NCBI GenBank assembly: GCA_024760905.1
Contig: CM045729.1
Location: 54,945,580 to 55,009,579, forward strand
From: Plotosus lineatus
Lineage: Eukaryota > Chordata > Actinopteri > Siluriformes > Plotosidae
Direction of reading: 5' to 3'
DNA length: 64,000 nt
In this document: positions 34,823 to 47,415 of the stretch, piece by piece
How positions within the stretch are numbered: position 1 is the stretch's first letter
How the letters are laid out: every line of letters begins with the position of its first letter
Notes under the pieces: model-generated
The model's input: only the letters and a program-made list of their open reading frames with translations
Told to the model about the DNA's origin: nothing
The model's database searches: none
Position numbers and translations under genes: made by a program

Positions 34823-35005
34823 GCGCTTGAGAATCACCCTTTTCCACGAGGCAGTGTAAGAGACAGTGGCATTGGGACAGCGGATATTTAAAAAGACAGG
34901 AGCTCTCCCCATTACTGGCTGCAAACAGGAGAAAGGACTTCTTGGACTGCTTGACACCTCGACTATTAGAATATTACCAAGACACTCCGGGACTCATCAA
35001 TAAAG
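34823..35005 (+). pseudogene. lmo7: lmo7 exon with frame break; likely 5' exon today
   Basis: Acceptor GGACACACAG, donor AAG|GTAAGA. The first frame gives ALENHPFPRGSVRDSGIG and stops at 34889-34891. Another frame, open over 34831-35005, gives WDSGYLKRQELSPLLAANRR then KDFLDCL. Both parts resemble the LMO7/LIMCH1 region after the CH domain (ALED ... RDSGY ... LSP ... DF or SFDSL). The two DSG-like copies (GACAGTGGCATTGG, GACAGCGGATATTT; 34862-34889) may be an old 14-bp duplication that shifted the frame. The second frame ends in phase 1 and joins the exon at 36421 in frame (...[16 protein letters not shown]). With the TATA-like sequence inside it, it may now be a mostly untranslated first exon. 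Confidence 0.6.
34883..34895 (+). promoter_or_regulatory. lmo7: Possible TATA box of internal lmo7 promoter
   Basis: GATATTTAAAAAG. A start about 25-35 bases downstream would leave a 5' exon of roughly 80-95 bases ending at the strong donor 35005|GTAAGA and spliced to the ATG-containing exon. No in-frame ATG precedes 36459 on such a transcript. Inference only. Confidence 0.35.
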
Positions 35006-35555
35006 GTAAGATTCCTAATCTCCCATTTTATTAGATTTTATTTAAGAACTGTGAGCCTTTTGATTTTTTTTTCTAAAATTCTCATGAAAAGTTCGTAGTA
35101 TGTAATGCATTCTGAACATGCAAGTGGAATATTTTCTTATTAATATCAGGCAGGAATTGACAGTATTTGAAAGGCACACTTGACCCTGCTTGTACAAATA
35201 GATGATGAAGGAAATAAGACACCCATATTAAATCTATGCATATTATAAAAATGAACAAGCTTCACATACATGCAGAGACCAACCAAAAGGCCATTCACTA
35301 CATAATTGCTGATTATTTATTGACAAACCATAATGATGTGAATATGTACAGTGCACTAATTCCATTTTTTGTCAAATAGTCATGCAGAAATTATTTATAC
35401 ATTACTTAAACATATACCTATATTATTATTTACTATTACTAATACTGAAGTCAAAGTTCAGTATTACAAATATTTTTAAATATAAAATATATAAATATAA
35501 GATTTTTTTTTCAAAAACATGATAGGAAATCACAGAATGGTCTTATTATATAGTG

Positions 35556-35558
<3 letters not shown>

Positions 35559-35632
<74 letters not shown>
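35559..35632. repeat. (AT)n array
   Basis: About 74 bp of AT repeats. Confidence 0.95.
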
Positions 35633-35635
<3 letters not shown>

Positions 35636-35887
35636 CCATATTCAACGTCTATGAGCTTGAGTGCATATTACAAGTGTGCTGTTTGATTGAACATGTAATT
35701 AATTAATGTGCTTAACATTTTCTAATTATTAGTGTTTGCCACGAAATAAATGATAATGACTGCTGAATTGCCATTTGATAAGGAAAGGTGACCGTTTAGT
35801 TTGTTAGACTACATACTGAGAAAAATGAGGATGTTCTTTAAATCTCACAATGGGATTTGACTTCTTGGTTTTCTGCTGAAATGCTGA

Positions 35888-35901
35888 CTGCCCCCTGCTG
35901 T
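35888..35901 (-). promoter_or_regulatory. CTCF-like motif, minus orientation
   Basis: CTGCCCCCTGCTGT; its reverse complement ACAGCAGGGGGCAG matches the CTCF core except for the first base. Opposite orientation to the site at 10470. Confidence 0.4.
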
Positions 35902-35981
35902 CTGGACTTAACAAACTGAACACACAAGCACAGCCCTGCAGTTGTTCAGACTCTAACCCCAAGCAAACCATCCCCCTCAAA

Positions 35982-35982
<1 letters not shown>

Positions 35983-36041
<59 letters not shown>
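35983..36041. repeat. (CA)n microsatellite
   Basis: About 29 CA units. Confidence 0.95.
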
Positions 36042-36043
<2 letters not shown>

Positions 36044-36257
36044 AGTCCTACATGTGGTATAAGTGTGATATTCAGCAGACACCTGCTGGTTATGGTAGTT
36101 ACTCCAAATGTCCTCCTATTAAACATCAGATTTTTTTTTTTTATCTGTAATTTGTTTTTAAAGACAGCTCTCTATACTTACTCTGTTTTCCTTTCACTGA
36201 CACATTACCCTGTACTGAGCACTGGCTTTTAAATGAACTACCTTCCATTGTCCCTGA

Positions 36258-36352
36258 AATTCATTCATTCATTTTCTGAACCGCTTAATCCTAATTAGGG
36301 TTGCTGACAGACTGGCACCCATCTCAGCCGACTCTGGGACTCTGCACCTGGA
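36258..36352 (-). mobile_element. SINE tail type B fragment
   Basis: TTCATTTTCTGAACCGC through CATCTCAGCCGACTCTGG, minus strand. Confidence 0.8.
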
Positions 36353-36420
36353 CGGATCGTCCCTGATATGTAGATATTCATTTATAATTCTTAATCCAGA
36401 ATTCTACTTTTCCCTTCTAG

Positions 36421-36658
36421 GCTGTTTCAGTTATCCTGAAACAGGGCTGGTATTCAAGATGTCAGGAAACTTTCGCCGCTCGTTGGTGGTCACTCCAAAA
36501 ACGAACACCCAGTTCAACCAGTTCCTGCCAAGCAAAGACAAGCAATCGGGCTACGTTCCGGCACCTCTACGGAAAAAGCGCAATGACAGTAGCAGCGATG
36601 AAAACAGACGCAGCTGGGCCAGTCCCATGTTTACAGAGCAAGATGGATCTTTCTCCAG
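36421..36658 (+). CDS. lmo7: lmo7 exon 1 of this model, start ATG 36459
   Basis: Acceptor TTCCCTTCTAG, donor CCAG|GTAATG, leaves phase 2. Encodes [11 protein letters not shown] and [38 protein letters not shown]. The 38 bases before ATG are also open in frame ([12 protein letters not shown]) and align to the longer LMO7, so part may be coding in a full-length isoform. Confidence 0.92.
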
Positions 36659-39600
36659 GTAATGCCAGTCATCTGAAAACGATTTTACAGTGATTCTTAA
36701 TTTCAAGGTGATCCATCTTGCTGGCATTATCCGTTACAGAAAATGAGCCTCGTTGACTTAAATTAGTCTTTAATTCTGCCAGGAGGTTTTAGCACATTAG
36801 TGTTTCAGTTTGCACACAGACTAAATCTTCATTTTCTCTGAAAGCAGTGATGACTAAAAGTGGACATTCATACAATTGGTGAGGCTTTGTGTTTGCATAT
36901 GACAAGTGGAATATTTCAGAATGCATAGCCTCTTCATGCAAGACTTTATACGATGTATGTGTGTCACTCTTCCTGTATGTATGTATCGTGTGTCTGTGCC
37001 AATTCCTGTATGATTGGCATATGGTAACAGGATAGCCACAGGTCCGTCCTCTACCAATGAACAAGGCATGCAAAGTTCTACACAAACTGCCTGGCCATTC
37101 GAATATGAGAGCAGTGATTCAGAAGGAGAGCGCCCGGACCCTGACCTGCTCCTTGATGATTTGGCCAGCCGCCGGTTTCACACCACAACTGTTGTCACAC
37201 CTGCCAACTTTGCATTACCCATGACCTCAAGGGAATCCGCTACTATGCCCCAAACCACCAAGTCAAAGGTCATGGTAACTAATGTGTCCCAACCAACGTT
37301 GACCTTTCTCAGGTCAGACCCTCCCTGGTGACTGTTGTGCTTCATTGCTAACAAAGTCATTGTTCTGTGCCCCGCCCCCCGCCCCCCCATCTGATGTCTT
37401 TTACATTTTTTCTCTTGTTTTAGTTAAAATGTGGCCAACTTTATTCTATTACCTTTTGTGTTGACGCTTGTGAATGATTTAAAGTGTGCTGATAAGTGGC
37501 CAGGCGTGGTTACTCATCCCTTCGGCTCTCTCTTGAGCAGCACTGAACCTAGGTCTCCTCAGAAGACTACTAGGAGGTCTGCATCTGCTGATGTCTATAT
37601 GTATGATGACTCAGAGGAAGAAGATGATGAGACTGGTTATGGTGATCCTGTTCATGATGACCTTTATGCTCGTAAAGTAGGCCTGACAGTAGCCCAGCCC
37701 ATTTCCACAGTGCACTTTGATAAATTTCTTCCAAAGTTCTGGACACCAGAGGAAGATGTGCATGTACAGAAAATCAGGCTGGGTTCTCAGCGGCGGCCTT
37801 GGTACAGAAAGATCCAAGGTTTCAGGTCTGTCTGGCACCGATGAAAAACAACAGTGACATAGATATATCTTAGTTCGACATTTTACTGTTGTTATTTTTA
37901 ATTAATATTTCAAGTCCAATTATCCTATGAATATTTTATGGGCTTTTAATTTACTTTAGCTTTTGCATGTTATCAAAATAGATTCTTATAGCTTCATTTG
38001 TTTGGTCTGTTTCTGGTCTTCTTTCTCTTGGCTAATGGGTATGGCTTTTTCTCTTTCTGTTTTCTCCTGTCTCCCATCTGTGTGCTTTCTCTTCATGACC
38101 TGCCTGACCCACCTGACATGGGTCTAGCCAAAAGAAGACTGGCTCATCCACAGAGGACTCTGACTGTGATGTCAGTCCACAGCTCTGTGTGTCCTCTACC
38201 TTTCATTCTGAATCCCCTTCCTCACATTCACAAACTACAGCACAGCTCAGTCCTATCACTCCCAGGTCCTTGTCACACTCCCACAGGCAGTAGACCAGCT
38301 TCAAATTAGTTTTTACTCACACACTGACTTCACTAACTAAATTCCCCTACTCAGATTTATTTACTTTACTCTTCACTTCACACAACATGCATCCTGTGAT
38401 TGTTGTTCATCTCAAGGATAATCTGCACTATGTAGGTCTGAATTCATATATCACATGACATGAACTCACATCCTCTAACAGTATTACACGTATGTTTTGC
38501 ACAAGAAATTTGAATTTTAAAACATATTAAACAGCCTGCAAGTGCATAATCAGAGTAAGCAAGTAAATAAAATTAATTGATAAATACAGTAATAATTAAA
38601 ATAAGCAATTCTAATCGATTGCATTAATACAATTCACTTTTACTCCCATATACTGCTTTTGCCGTGTTGTACTTTTGCACGCTATCTCTATCCTCTTAAA
38701 TTCTGCTTTCTTCTTGTCTTTTCCACTCGACCTTTAGTCCAACCACACAGCCACTTATGCTCACTCACCAGACCGCTGAAGCCCAAAGATTTCAGCTCCC
38801 TGATTTTTGGCCCAGTCCAGACCCCACCTTGGGTCCAAGACTCATTAAATGCAGGAGAAACCCACTATTAGGGCGGGAACAGCCGAACGATCCCTACAAT
38901 GTATCTAAGGACATTCTCCCTGACTTGGAAAATGATGACATGTTCAGCCGCCGCACATTCGCCTTCCACTCTAACACTGAGCTGGCTAGAATGAAATACG
39001 GGGGTCTAATCACTTCACATCACAGGTCCGAGCCATCTATCAGAGTGGTTACTCCGCAAAGGGATGTCGAATCTGCTTACCCTGACATTGAGAAAGATGA
39101 TGTGGTCACCCGCAGGTTACAGCAGCAGTCGACACTGCGCCCCCTTTCAGGAGCACCTAATAACTACCACCCTGTGCCTATTCCTGAGCTCTGGGCCCTT
39201 CCACAGAAACTTCAGGCCAAGATATCTGCTGCTTGTCCTCCGGTACAGGTACCTGCCCAGGTGTGTGTGAAACCGAAGGGGGACACACACCGAAAATCAG
39301 ATGATATGCTGGTTAGGAAGCTTGGAAATATGCATGTCCAGAATTCCACTGAGGTATCTCAGAGGTCAATTGGAAGTCAAGCAGGCCCCAGTGTACCTTC
39401 ATTCTGCAGTGAGGAGGATCTCCAAAAATGGCAGGCCATTCGAGAGGCCAGTCGTCTAAGATATAAGAAGAGGCTGATGGTGGAGAGGTTAGGCTTCTGT
39501 GTGTAGGAATGGCTCGAGTCCCTGCATGCTTTTTGATATTCCATTTATAACATAACACGGATTGTTCAACTGCGCCTTTGGGTTTTGCTCTTTAAGCCTG

Positions 39601-40593
39601 TGATCACTGGCATTAACTGATGATATTATGTGAGCATGTAATGAATAGGTATGGTATATAATTTTCTAAACAGTATTAATTGATGTACTGTGATTTATTT
39701 TTGCAAAACATTTATGTAATAAAGTATATTGATAATATATTTTCAGATATATGCAAATACATTAAGAATGCATGAGTCTGAGTTTACCATGTCGCCACCA
39801 AAAAGCTTCCATTTCATTTTATTTTATGAGTGATAATTATTTTTTTCTGTTTTTTTTTTTTTTTTGACGGGATTGAGATTGCCTGGCATTTTGTCTTCTT
39901 CTGCTTGTCTGATAAATAAAAGTATTATTGAAATCTTTTGTGATGAATTCACCGAATGAAAATGAGATTACAAAACTGCTACGATTTCAGACAGCAAGTT
40001 ATTCCCTAAAAGAGGTTCAGACAGTCACACAGACTTGTGGAAGTGAGAGTGTAATGACCAAAGCTGTTAAGGAATGTAAAAACCCGAGTAATGTCTATAA
40101 ATAACACATTTAGACACAGACACAATACTGCCAACAGGCTGTGCTGCTTAGAAATTCCCCATTGCCATGAGATGCAATAAAATCTAGACATTTCACTTTT
40201 GTCGCTATGGAAGTGTACTTTCAAAACACACATACAGCCTGTAATTGTCGAGCACTTCAGCACTACATTCATACTGTACCTTTTATGTATCATGAAGACA
40301 TCATGGTGACATTTTACAGAATTCCTGTTTCCTATGAAGTTAGTACACTGCTAACTTTCCCTTCGGTAAGTTAGTGGCCAAAGCAGTTATAGATTGTGTT
40401 CACACACATATACAGCCACTCTGAAGGCTGTAGAAAGATAATATCCATTGTATAACTTCTACTCTTTTGCTCCGTGTTGAAAAATTGGTTCCCTGCTAAC
40501 TGAACTTGAAACATTTTGCATTTTATTGAATCTCTGTGTGGTGTCGGTCAGATATTTCTCTAAAATACACAAAATATGACCTGCTTTCTGTGT

Positions 40594-40630
<37 letters not shown>

Positions 40631-43600
40631 GTTTTCTAGAGTGTTGCAAAACAACTCAGATAGTGACGGGTGAGTAGATATTTGGGGCCAGGAATGTGGC
40701 ATGGTGTGTCCAGTTGTGTTGTCTCTTTTGTGTTGTTCTGCTTGTCCCAGCACTAAACACTAACATTACTCACATTGCTTTGGTCCCTGTGGTGGCAGTC
40801 CAATTCTTTTCATAGCAAAACAAAGTGGGTTCAACAGATACACACAATACTTGCTAATAAAAGCTTACAAGCATTGTACTGTATTGAGCCGTACTGCATC
40901 AGTATCCCACAGCATTCAGGTGCTAAAATTTCAAATATACAGTGCGAGCACACTATACTCATATCAGTAGTAATGCTTTGTTTACGCACTACGCTATGTG
41001 CTGTACCCACACATCGGCTTTGCTAATTGAGAACAGGCTCTACTGTTTCAAAAAAAAATGCATTAATATGTAAAATATTTGAATTAACCATTCTGGATAA
41101 CAATATTTCCCTTTTTTATTAATTCCTGTGTTTATGGACTGAGGATCTTCCTTCTTTTTTCTTCTTCATTTCTACAATCACTTAGCCTGTGTACTTTTTT
41201 AAATGGCAAAGCATCCCTCTGTGTATTTGTGCTGACAGATCTAAATCACTGAGTGACATCTCTAATGATGCAGAAGCCCAACGGATTCGTTATGAAGATA
41301 TACAAAAGATCCGTGCTGAGTCGAAAGAGAATGAAGACAAATGGCAGGATGTGAGTATCAACTCAACTGCTTTGCCTCTTGTCTCCTTGAATCACTGAGA
41401 ACTCTACAGTATATTCGTAATCAAATCATTACTATTTTGTAAAAGTGGTTGCACTTTTCTACACTTCACTGGATGCATACTTCAAAAAAAATTGTCATTT
41501 CCTAATATTCATACAATGTTTTAAGGTTTATATGACTCATGATATCTAAGGATCATAAAATGTAATTATGTATTATAATAACACAAGGGGTGACATTGTA
41601 TGTTTCAGTATAAAGCTCTGTTAGTAAGGTTATGATATCAGCAGGGGCTTCTTCACACAGTATTTAGGTCAGTTCGGGGGCTCCAAATGCATGAGGCAAG
41701 TGAAGCCAGAAAAAAGGACACCTTAAAATCTAGTCCATCCCCCCCCGCCTTTTCTCTCTCCCTTCTTCGCTTTGTTGCTCATATGCACTGCTGTTCTATA
41801 TTTGTTTTTGACTGAATATGGGAATGCAGCGTGTGAGTTTTAAGAATCAGTGTCTTGTCTTCAGGATCTAACTAAATGGAAAAACAGGCGCAAGAGTGTT
41901 AACTCAGATATTGTGAAGAAAAAAGAAGAGCGAGAACAGATTGAGGTACTTACCTCAGGCAGCAGCTCTAGGAAATCAAAGACCTTTAAAGAAATGGAAG
42001 AGGAGAGGTAAAGTGCACATACACTCAGATATCTGCCTGATAATAAGTTTCTCTAATTTAACTGATGTGTTTTTCCTGGTCATAAATGCAGTTAGTCTTG
42101 CACTTACCGTACTCCAGATATCTATATAGCCTTAGCTTTAGTGGTTGCCTGATATAAAATGAAGTTTGTAGTTTGTGTGAGAGGATACTTTAATAAAAGC
42201 TACTTCCATCCTCCCACCTTTCACTATTTAGAGAAAAAAGAGAGCCAGGCTACAGGAGTCGCTTTGCTAATTTCTCAACTTCGGATGACCAGGACGTCTT
42301 TGATGAACCAACGCCCAAGACCAGAGTCATCACAAACCGCAGGAATGTAGTTAATAATTCATACTCTCTGAACCGATCTAGGGTAAGCTCTTTGCCCAGT
42401 TTGTTAGATGAGGAACCTGAGGACAGAAGCCTGCAATCAGACGTGCTAGATTCTCCATCCAAACCTGCCCAGTCTTTCTTAGAGAACACAGTATACACAG
42501 GGGAAGAACAACAAACAAGCATCTCCAGCAGCCATAACCTTCTGGATGATCCAGTTCCAATCAGTGATACCAGCAAACCCAGCCTACTAGAGCCCACCAG
42601 CACCATTCAGTCAAGTCGCAACAGCAACCCAAACAAATTTACAAATTTCAGCACGTCTATTAATTCTGTGCCTGCATCAAGCCAAGACCAAAGCCAAGTT
42701 TTCTTGAATGAACCAGTTTCAGCAGAAATAAAGCAACCCTTCGCTCCTCGGGTTTCTGCCTCACTCCCTAGAAGCTACCAGAGATCAGATGGTTCACGGA
42801 TCACTTCGGTTGTTGCTCCAAGGCCTTTTGGCACCTCAAGCACCAAAGTTGCCTCCCTGCCCCGTCCCTATGTGGTGAGAAGCCTCGCTCCATTTAAAAA
42901 CCTATTATTGACCTCCAATTTTTGATGTTTGCATATGATATGTGACATGGATCTGTACTAATACAAATGTCTTGTATAGTATAATCTACATTATTTAAAT
43001 TTTTACCATATGCAATGTTATTATTTCGCAACATTTCCATATTAATGCAAGCCCTTGTCTGATTCCAGGTCGATGAATCTCAGAAGCGCTTTAATGGTGA
43101 AACAAACAGTACCAAGCATTCTTCAGTTCCCAGCCACTATACATCATTTCTGCAAGAAGATGAGGTTAATTCCCAGAGCAGTTCTGTACCAAGCAGTAAT
43201 GAGGATGAAGAGGAGCAGGTGACTCCCCCTACTTGGACATCCTCGACTGTTACTCCAGTTAGACGAGTAGCTCCACAGCCCAAAACAGTGCCTGTGTTCA
43301 ACAGCACACAGCAGGTGAGTTTATAACCGGTCATTCATTATGTGTGTGAGGAAATTTGTTTTCACAGATATGAAAAAAAAAAAAAAAAAAACAGTACAGT
43401 GATCCCACGCTACTTCGTGCTTCAGCTTCTGTGGCTTCAGTGCTCTTCTTCTTTTCCTTTCGGCTGTTCACTTCAGGGGTCGACACAGCAAACCATCCGC
43501 CTCCATCTCACCCTATCCTCTGTATCTTCTACTCTTACTCCAACTACCTTCATGTCCTCCTTCACCACATCCATAAATCTTCTCTTTGGTCTTCCTCTCG

Positions 43601-46600
43601 GCCTTCTGCCTGGGAGTTCCAACCTCAGCATCCTACTACCAATATACTCACTATCCCTCCTCTGTACATGTCCAAACCATCTCAATCTAGTCTCTCTGAC
43701 TTTGTCTCCAAAACCTCTTACATGTGCTGTCCCCTCTGATGTACTCATTCCTGATCCTATCCATCCTCGTTACTCCCAAAGAGAACCTCAACATTTTCAT
43801 CTCTGCGGCTTCAGTGTATCGCGGGTTTTTCAAAAATATGAATTGAAAATTAAAAAATAAGGAAATTAAGGAAAAATAGGGGGATTCGTTAAGGAAAATG
43901 TCACAAAACAAGGCCAATTATGCAAAAAATAAATATATAAACAAACAAATAAACAAAACCAAAAAGCAACCCAACAAAACTACGTACTGTGCTTCCATTT
44001 TTACGTGAGATGCACTGATATTATATATACATATACATGCATGTATATGTCAGTCAGGGGGGTCGATTCTACTTTGCAGAAATCGGTGGTCACGGGGGGG
44101 GGGGGTCTCGGTCCCCATTAACCGCGGAAAGTGAGGGATCCCTGTACTCATAATTTAAGGGAAGTACTTCGAATGTGCATGCTTTATTTTGTTTAGCTTT
44201 AATATAGCTTTGTCAAAGACAAGCTTTGAGATTGGAAATAACCATATGCTGTATGCTTATTATATTTTTCAGTGGTCTTTACATGAATTAAGACGATGAA
44301 GCCTGTAGTTTATAAAACAGGTGTTAAACTCAAGGTCTGTGGGTCAAATCCAACTCTGCAAACTCAATTTACGTGACCTGCAAGAGCTTTAAATATGATT
44401 ATCGTACATTCTTCACATCATCCATTACTATGAAACATAATTCATCATCCTTCCAAGTGGCCTATTTTAAGTAAAACAACTAGTCATGCATGACTCAAGA
44501 AAGATTGCACGCTAGCTTGTTGAAGTTAGCTGTTGTCAGAAAATCCATGTGAATAAAGGATAAAAGGAGACGTTCCAAAACAAATGATTTTATTAATTAT
44601 TGCAATAGCTTGAAATTACACTTACAGACGCTCCCCAGCTTACAAATGAGTTAGGTTCCAGACGGCTGTTTGTTAGATGAATTTGTTCGTAAGTTGTTAC
44701 ACGGCATTCTTTAGAGAGGAACATATGTGAGGCACTCCACCAAAAGTAGGCGCTTGTAGCATGTGACACACTGAGCTTGTGAGACGAAGCTTATACAGAC
44801 TTCCGATCTTTCAAGTGAGCAAGTGATAACTGAGTACTAAACAAGTATTCGACTATTCGAGATTCAAGAGTCTTTATTGTCATTATGTTCACACATAACG
44901 AAATTTCATACGAGACGCTCAGTATTAAAATGTGCAAACAAGACAATAGACTGCAATTAATGCTTTATAAACATATCAATTTACAAGAATATAAACACAA
45001 GTACGGTAATTATGTACAGTAAACTTTAAGTAAAAATATAAAATAGAAATTTAAACTCTGTACCTATGAATGAGAATCGAACACTGAGATATACAATATG
45101 TACATTTATTTATATTTGGCATGTATTCACGTTTGTAGTGCTTTTGAGGAATGTATTTACCGTTGCACAGCTTACTTCTTGACTCACCCTATGTGAGTAT
45201 TTTCGGTCAATACTATATTTTATATCAGCTGAACACTCCTTTGTGTGTCTCATAGGAAGACTACAGTGAAATGAGGATCAGCATGAGCCAGACACCCAAC
45301 AGCAGTCATGATTTTGGCTTCCAGACCAACTGGGACTCTACAGGGGCAGTTGTTAAATCTATACAACAAGGTATAAACAAACAAATGGTTGAAATAAGTT
45401 TACTTGATATAATATAACTATATTAACATTAGTGATTTTCATTTTCCACTGACTTTTTAATGCCGTAGAACTCATAAGCTCATCATTTATAAAATGCTGC
45501 AGGAGTTATATTAGTTAATTTTTTATTTCACTCAACTATAAGCTTCAAAAAAGGCATATCTACAGGCCTTGCGAAGGCTGTGTTAACCAGAATTTTGTGT
45601 CACCTCTGATTCATTTCGAGGCACATAGATGGTACCATGAAAGTTCCAACTTAATATTTACTGGAACAATTACAATGTAAAATTTAATGATTATTAATGT
45701 ACTGTCATGTACAGGTGATAAACAGAAGGACTCTAATGGTTAGTGTCATAGCTCAAGTAAAGGACATACTGTGACAGTTTACTTTATTTTTACATTACAG
45801 TACTATAGTCTAACATAGAGTATTATTTTAGTTTCAGTACTGAAAATCTGCAATTTGCATTCACTGGGGTTTTTTTTTCTATAAAAGATGAAAGTGACGG
45901 AATTGCGATTTTCCATTATAAGTTTAACCTTTTCTTGATATCAAAATGATGTCTTGAGCTTTAGATTTATATATATATATATACACACACAGGGTGATTC
46001 AAAAAGAATGACCCTATTTCATGATTAAATACTTGAATATTTTCTATGACATAGGGTCATTCTTTTTGAATCACCCTGTATGTATGTATATATATATATA
46101 TATATATATTGTATATTATAATTAGGTTCAGCTTGTTGTATGGTTTAGAAACAGTGGCCCTGGGGAAAAGACAGGAGGCAGAGCTGGAGGTAGCAGAGAT
46201 GAAAATGTTGAGGTTCTCTTTGGGAGTACCGAGGATGGATAGATCAGGAATGAGTACATTAGAGGGACAGCACATGTAAGAGGTTTTGGAGACAAAATCA
46301 GAGAGGCTAGATTGAGATGGTTTGGACATGTACAGAGGAGGGATAGTGAATATATTGATAGTAGGATGCTGAGGTTGGAACTACCAGGCAGAAGGCCGAG
46401 AGGAAGACCAAAGAGAAGATTTATGGATGTGGTGAAGGAGGACATGAAGGTAGTTGGAGTAAGAGTAGAAGATACAGAGGATAGGGTGAGATGGAGGCAG
46501 ATGGTTTGCTGTGGTGACCCCTGAAGGGAAAAGCCGAAAGGAAAATAAGAAGAAGATGAGGTTTAGCTAATCTAATCACTGGCAAAGGAAACTATTTCCT

Positions 46601-47367
46601 TCAAAGCTATGAATCACAGGTCAGGCGCTGTCTATAGCAGTTTGATTTGTAATATGTTTCACGTACCTCCACAATAGACAGACAGAATGAGGATGAAGAT
46701 TAGGTTAATAAAAATAAGAAAAGGCAAAAAAGTGTGTTTGTGTTCTTTTTTTAATAGGCAGTCCAGCTGAGCTGTGCCACCTGCAGGTTGGGGATAAGAT
46801 TCTAGCAGTGAATGGGCAGAAGGTGGCAGACATGAGCTACCAGCAGTGGAAAAGGATTATGGATGAAGCCCCGCTTGAGGATAGTCTTATCATGGACATC
46901 CGCAGACAGGGAAAGAACAGTAAGTTGGCTCCCTCTTCCGCATTCCACTGCATTTTTCCTGATTGGATAAGGTAATTGTGAGTATGGCAGACATAAGATG
47001 AGACAGAATCATGGCAATAAGTAGAACACACAGAGGAAGAGTAATCAATGTCACTGCTACTTGTAGGTGTAGTGGTCAGCTGGTCAGACTGAGTTCTTCA
47101 AACATTCGATGGCAGGTTTTAAAGTTGTTGTAGCATTTATTTGAAGTAGGGGTGTGTGCAGTGATAATCAGAGATATGTAGTTAAGTCATAATGGGCAAT
47201 GATTACAAATCTGACCCAAAAAAGCACATTTAAAACAAAATGACTTCCAGCATTCTCCTCAAAGACGAGCATGTGCGTTCAGATACGAAATATGATGATA
47301 GACCCTTATATGACCTTCAGAGAGTATTCTTTATCTAGACCTATCTAACTCTCAGAAAGAATATTTT

Positions 47368-47415
<48 letters not shown>

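Noticed and set aside
35804..36082. Minus-strand frame rich in Cys-Val
   Set aside because: Produced by the CA microsatellite.
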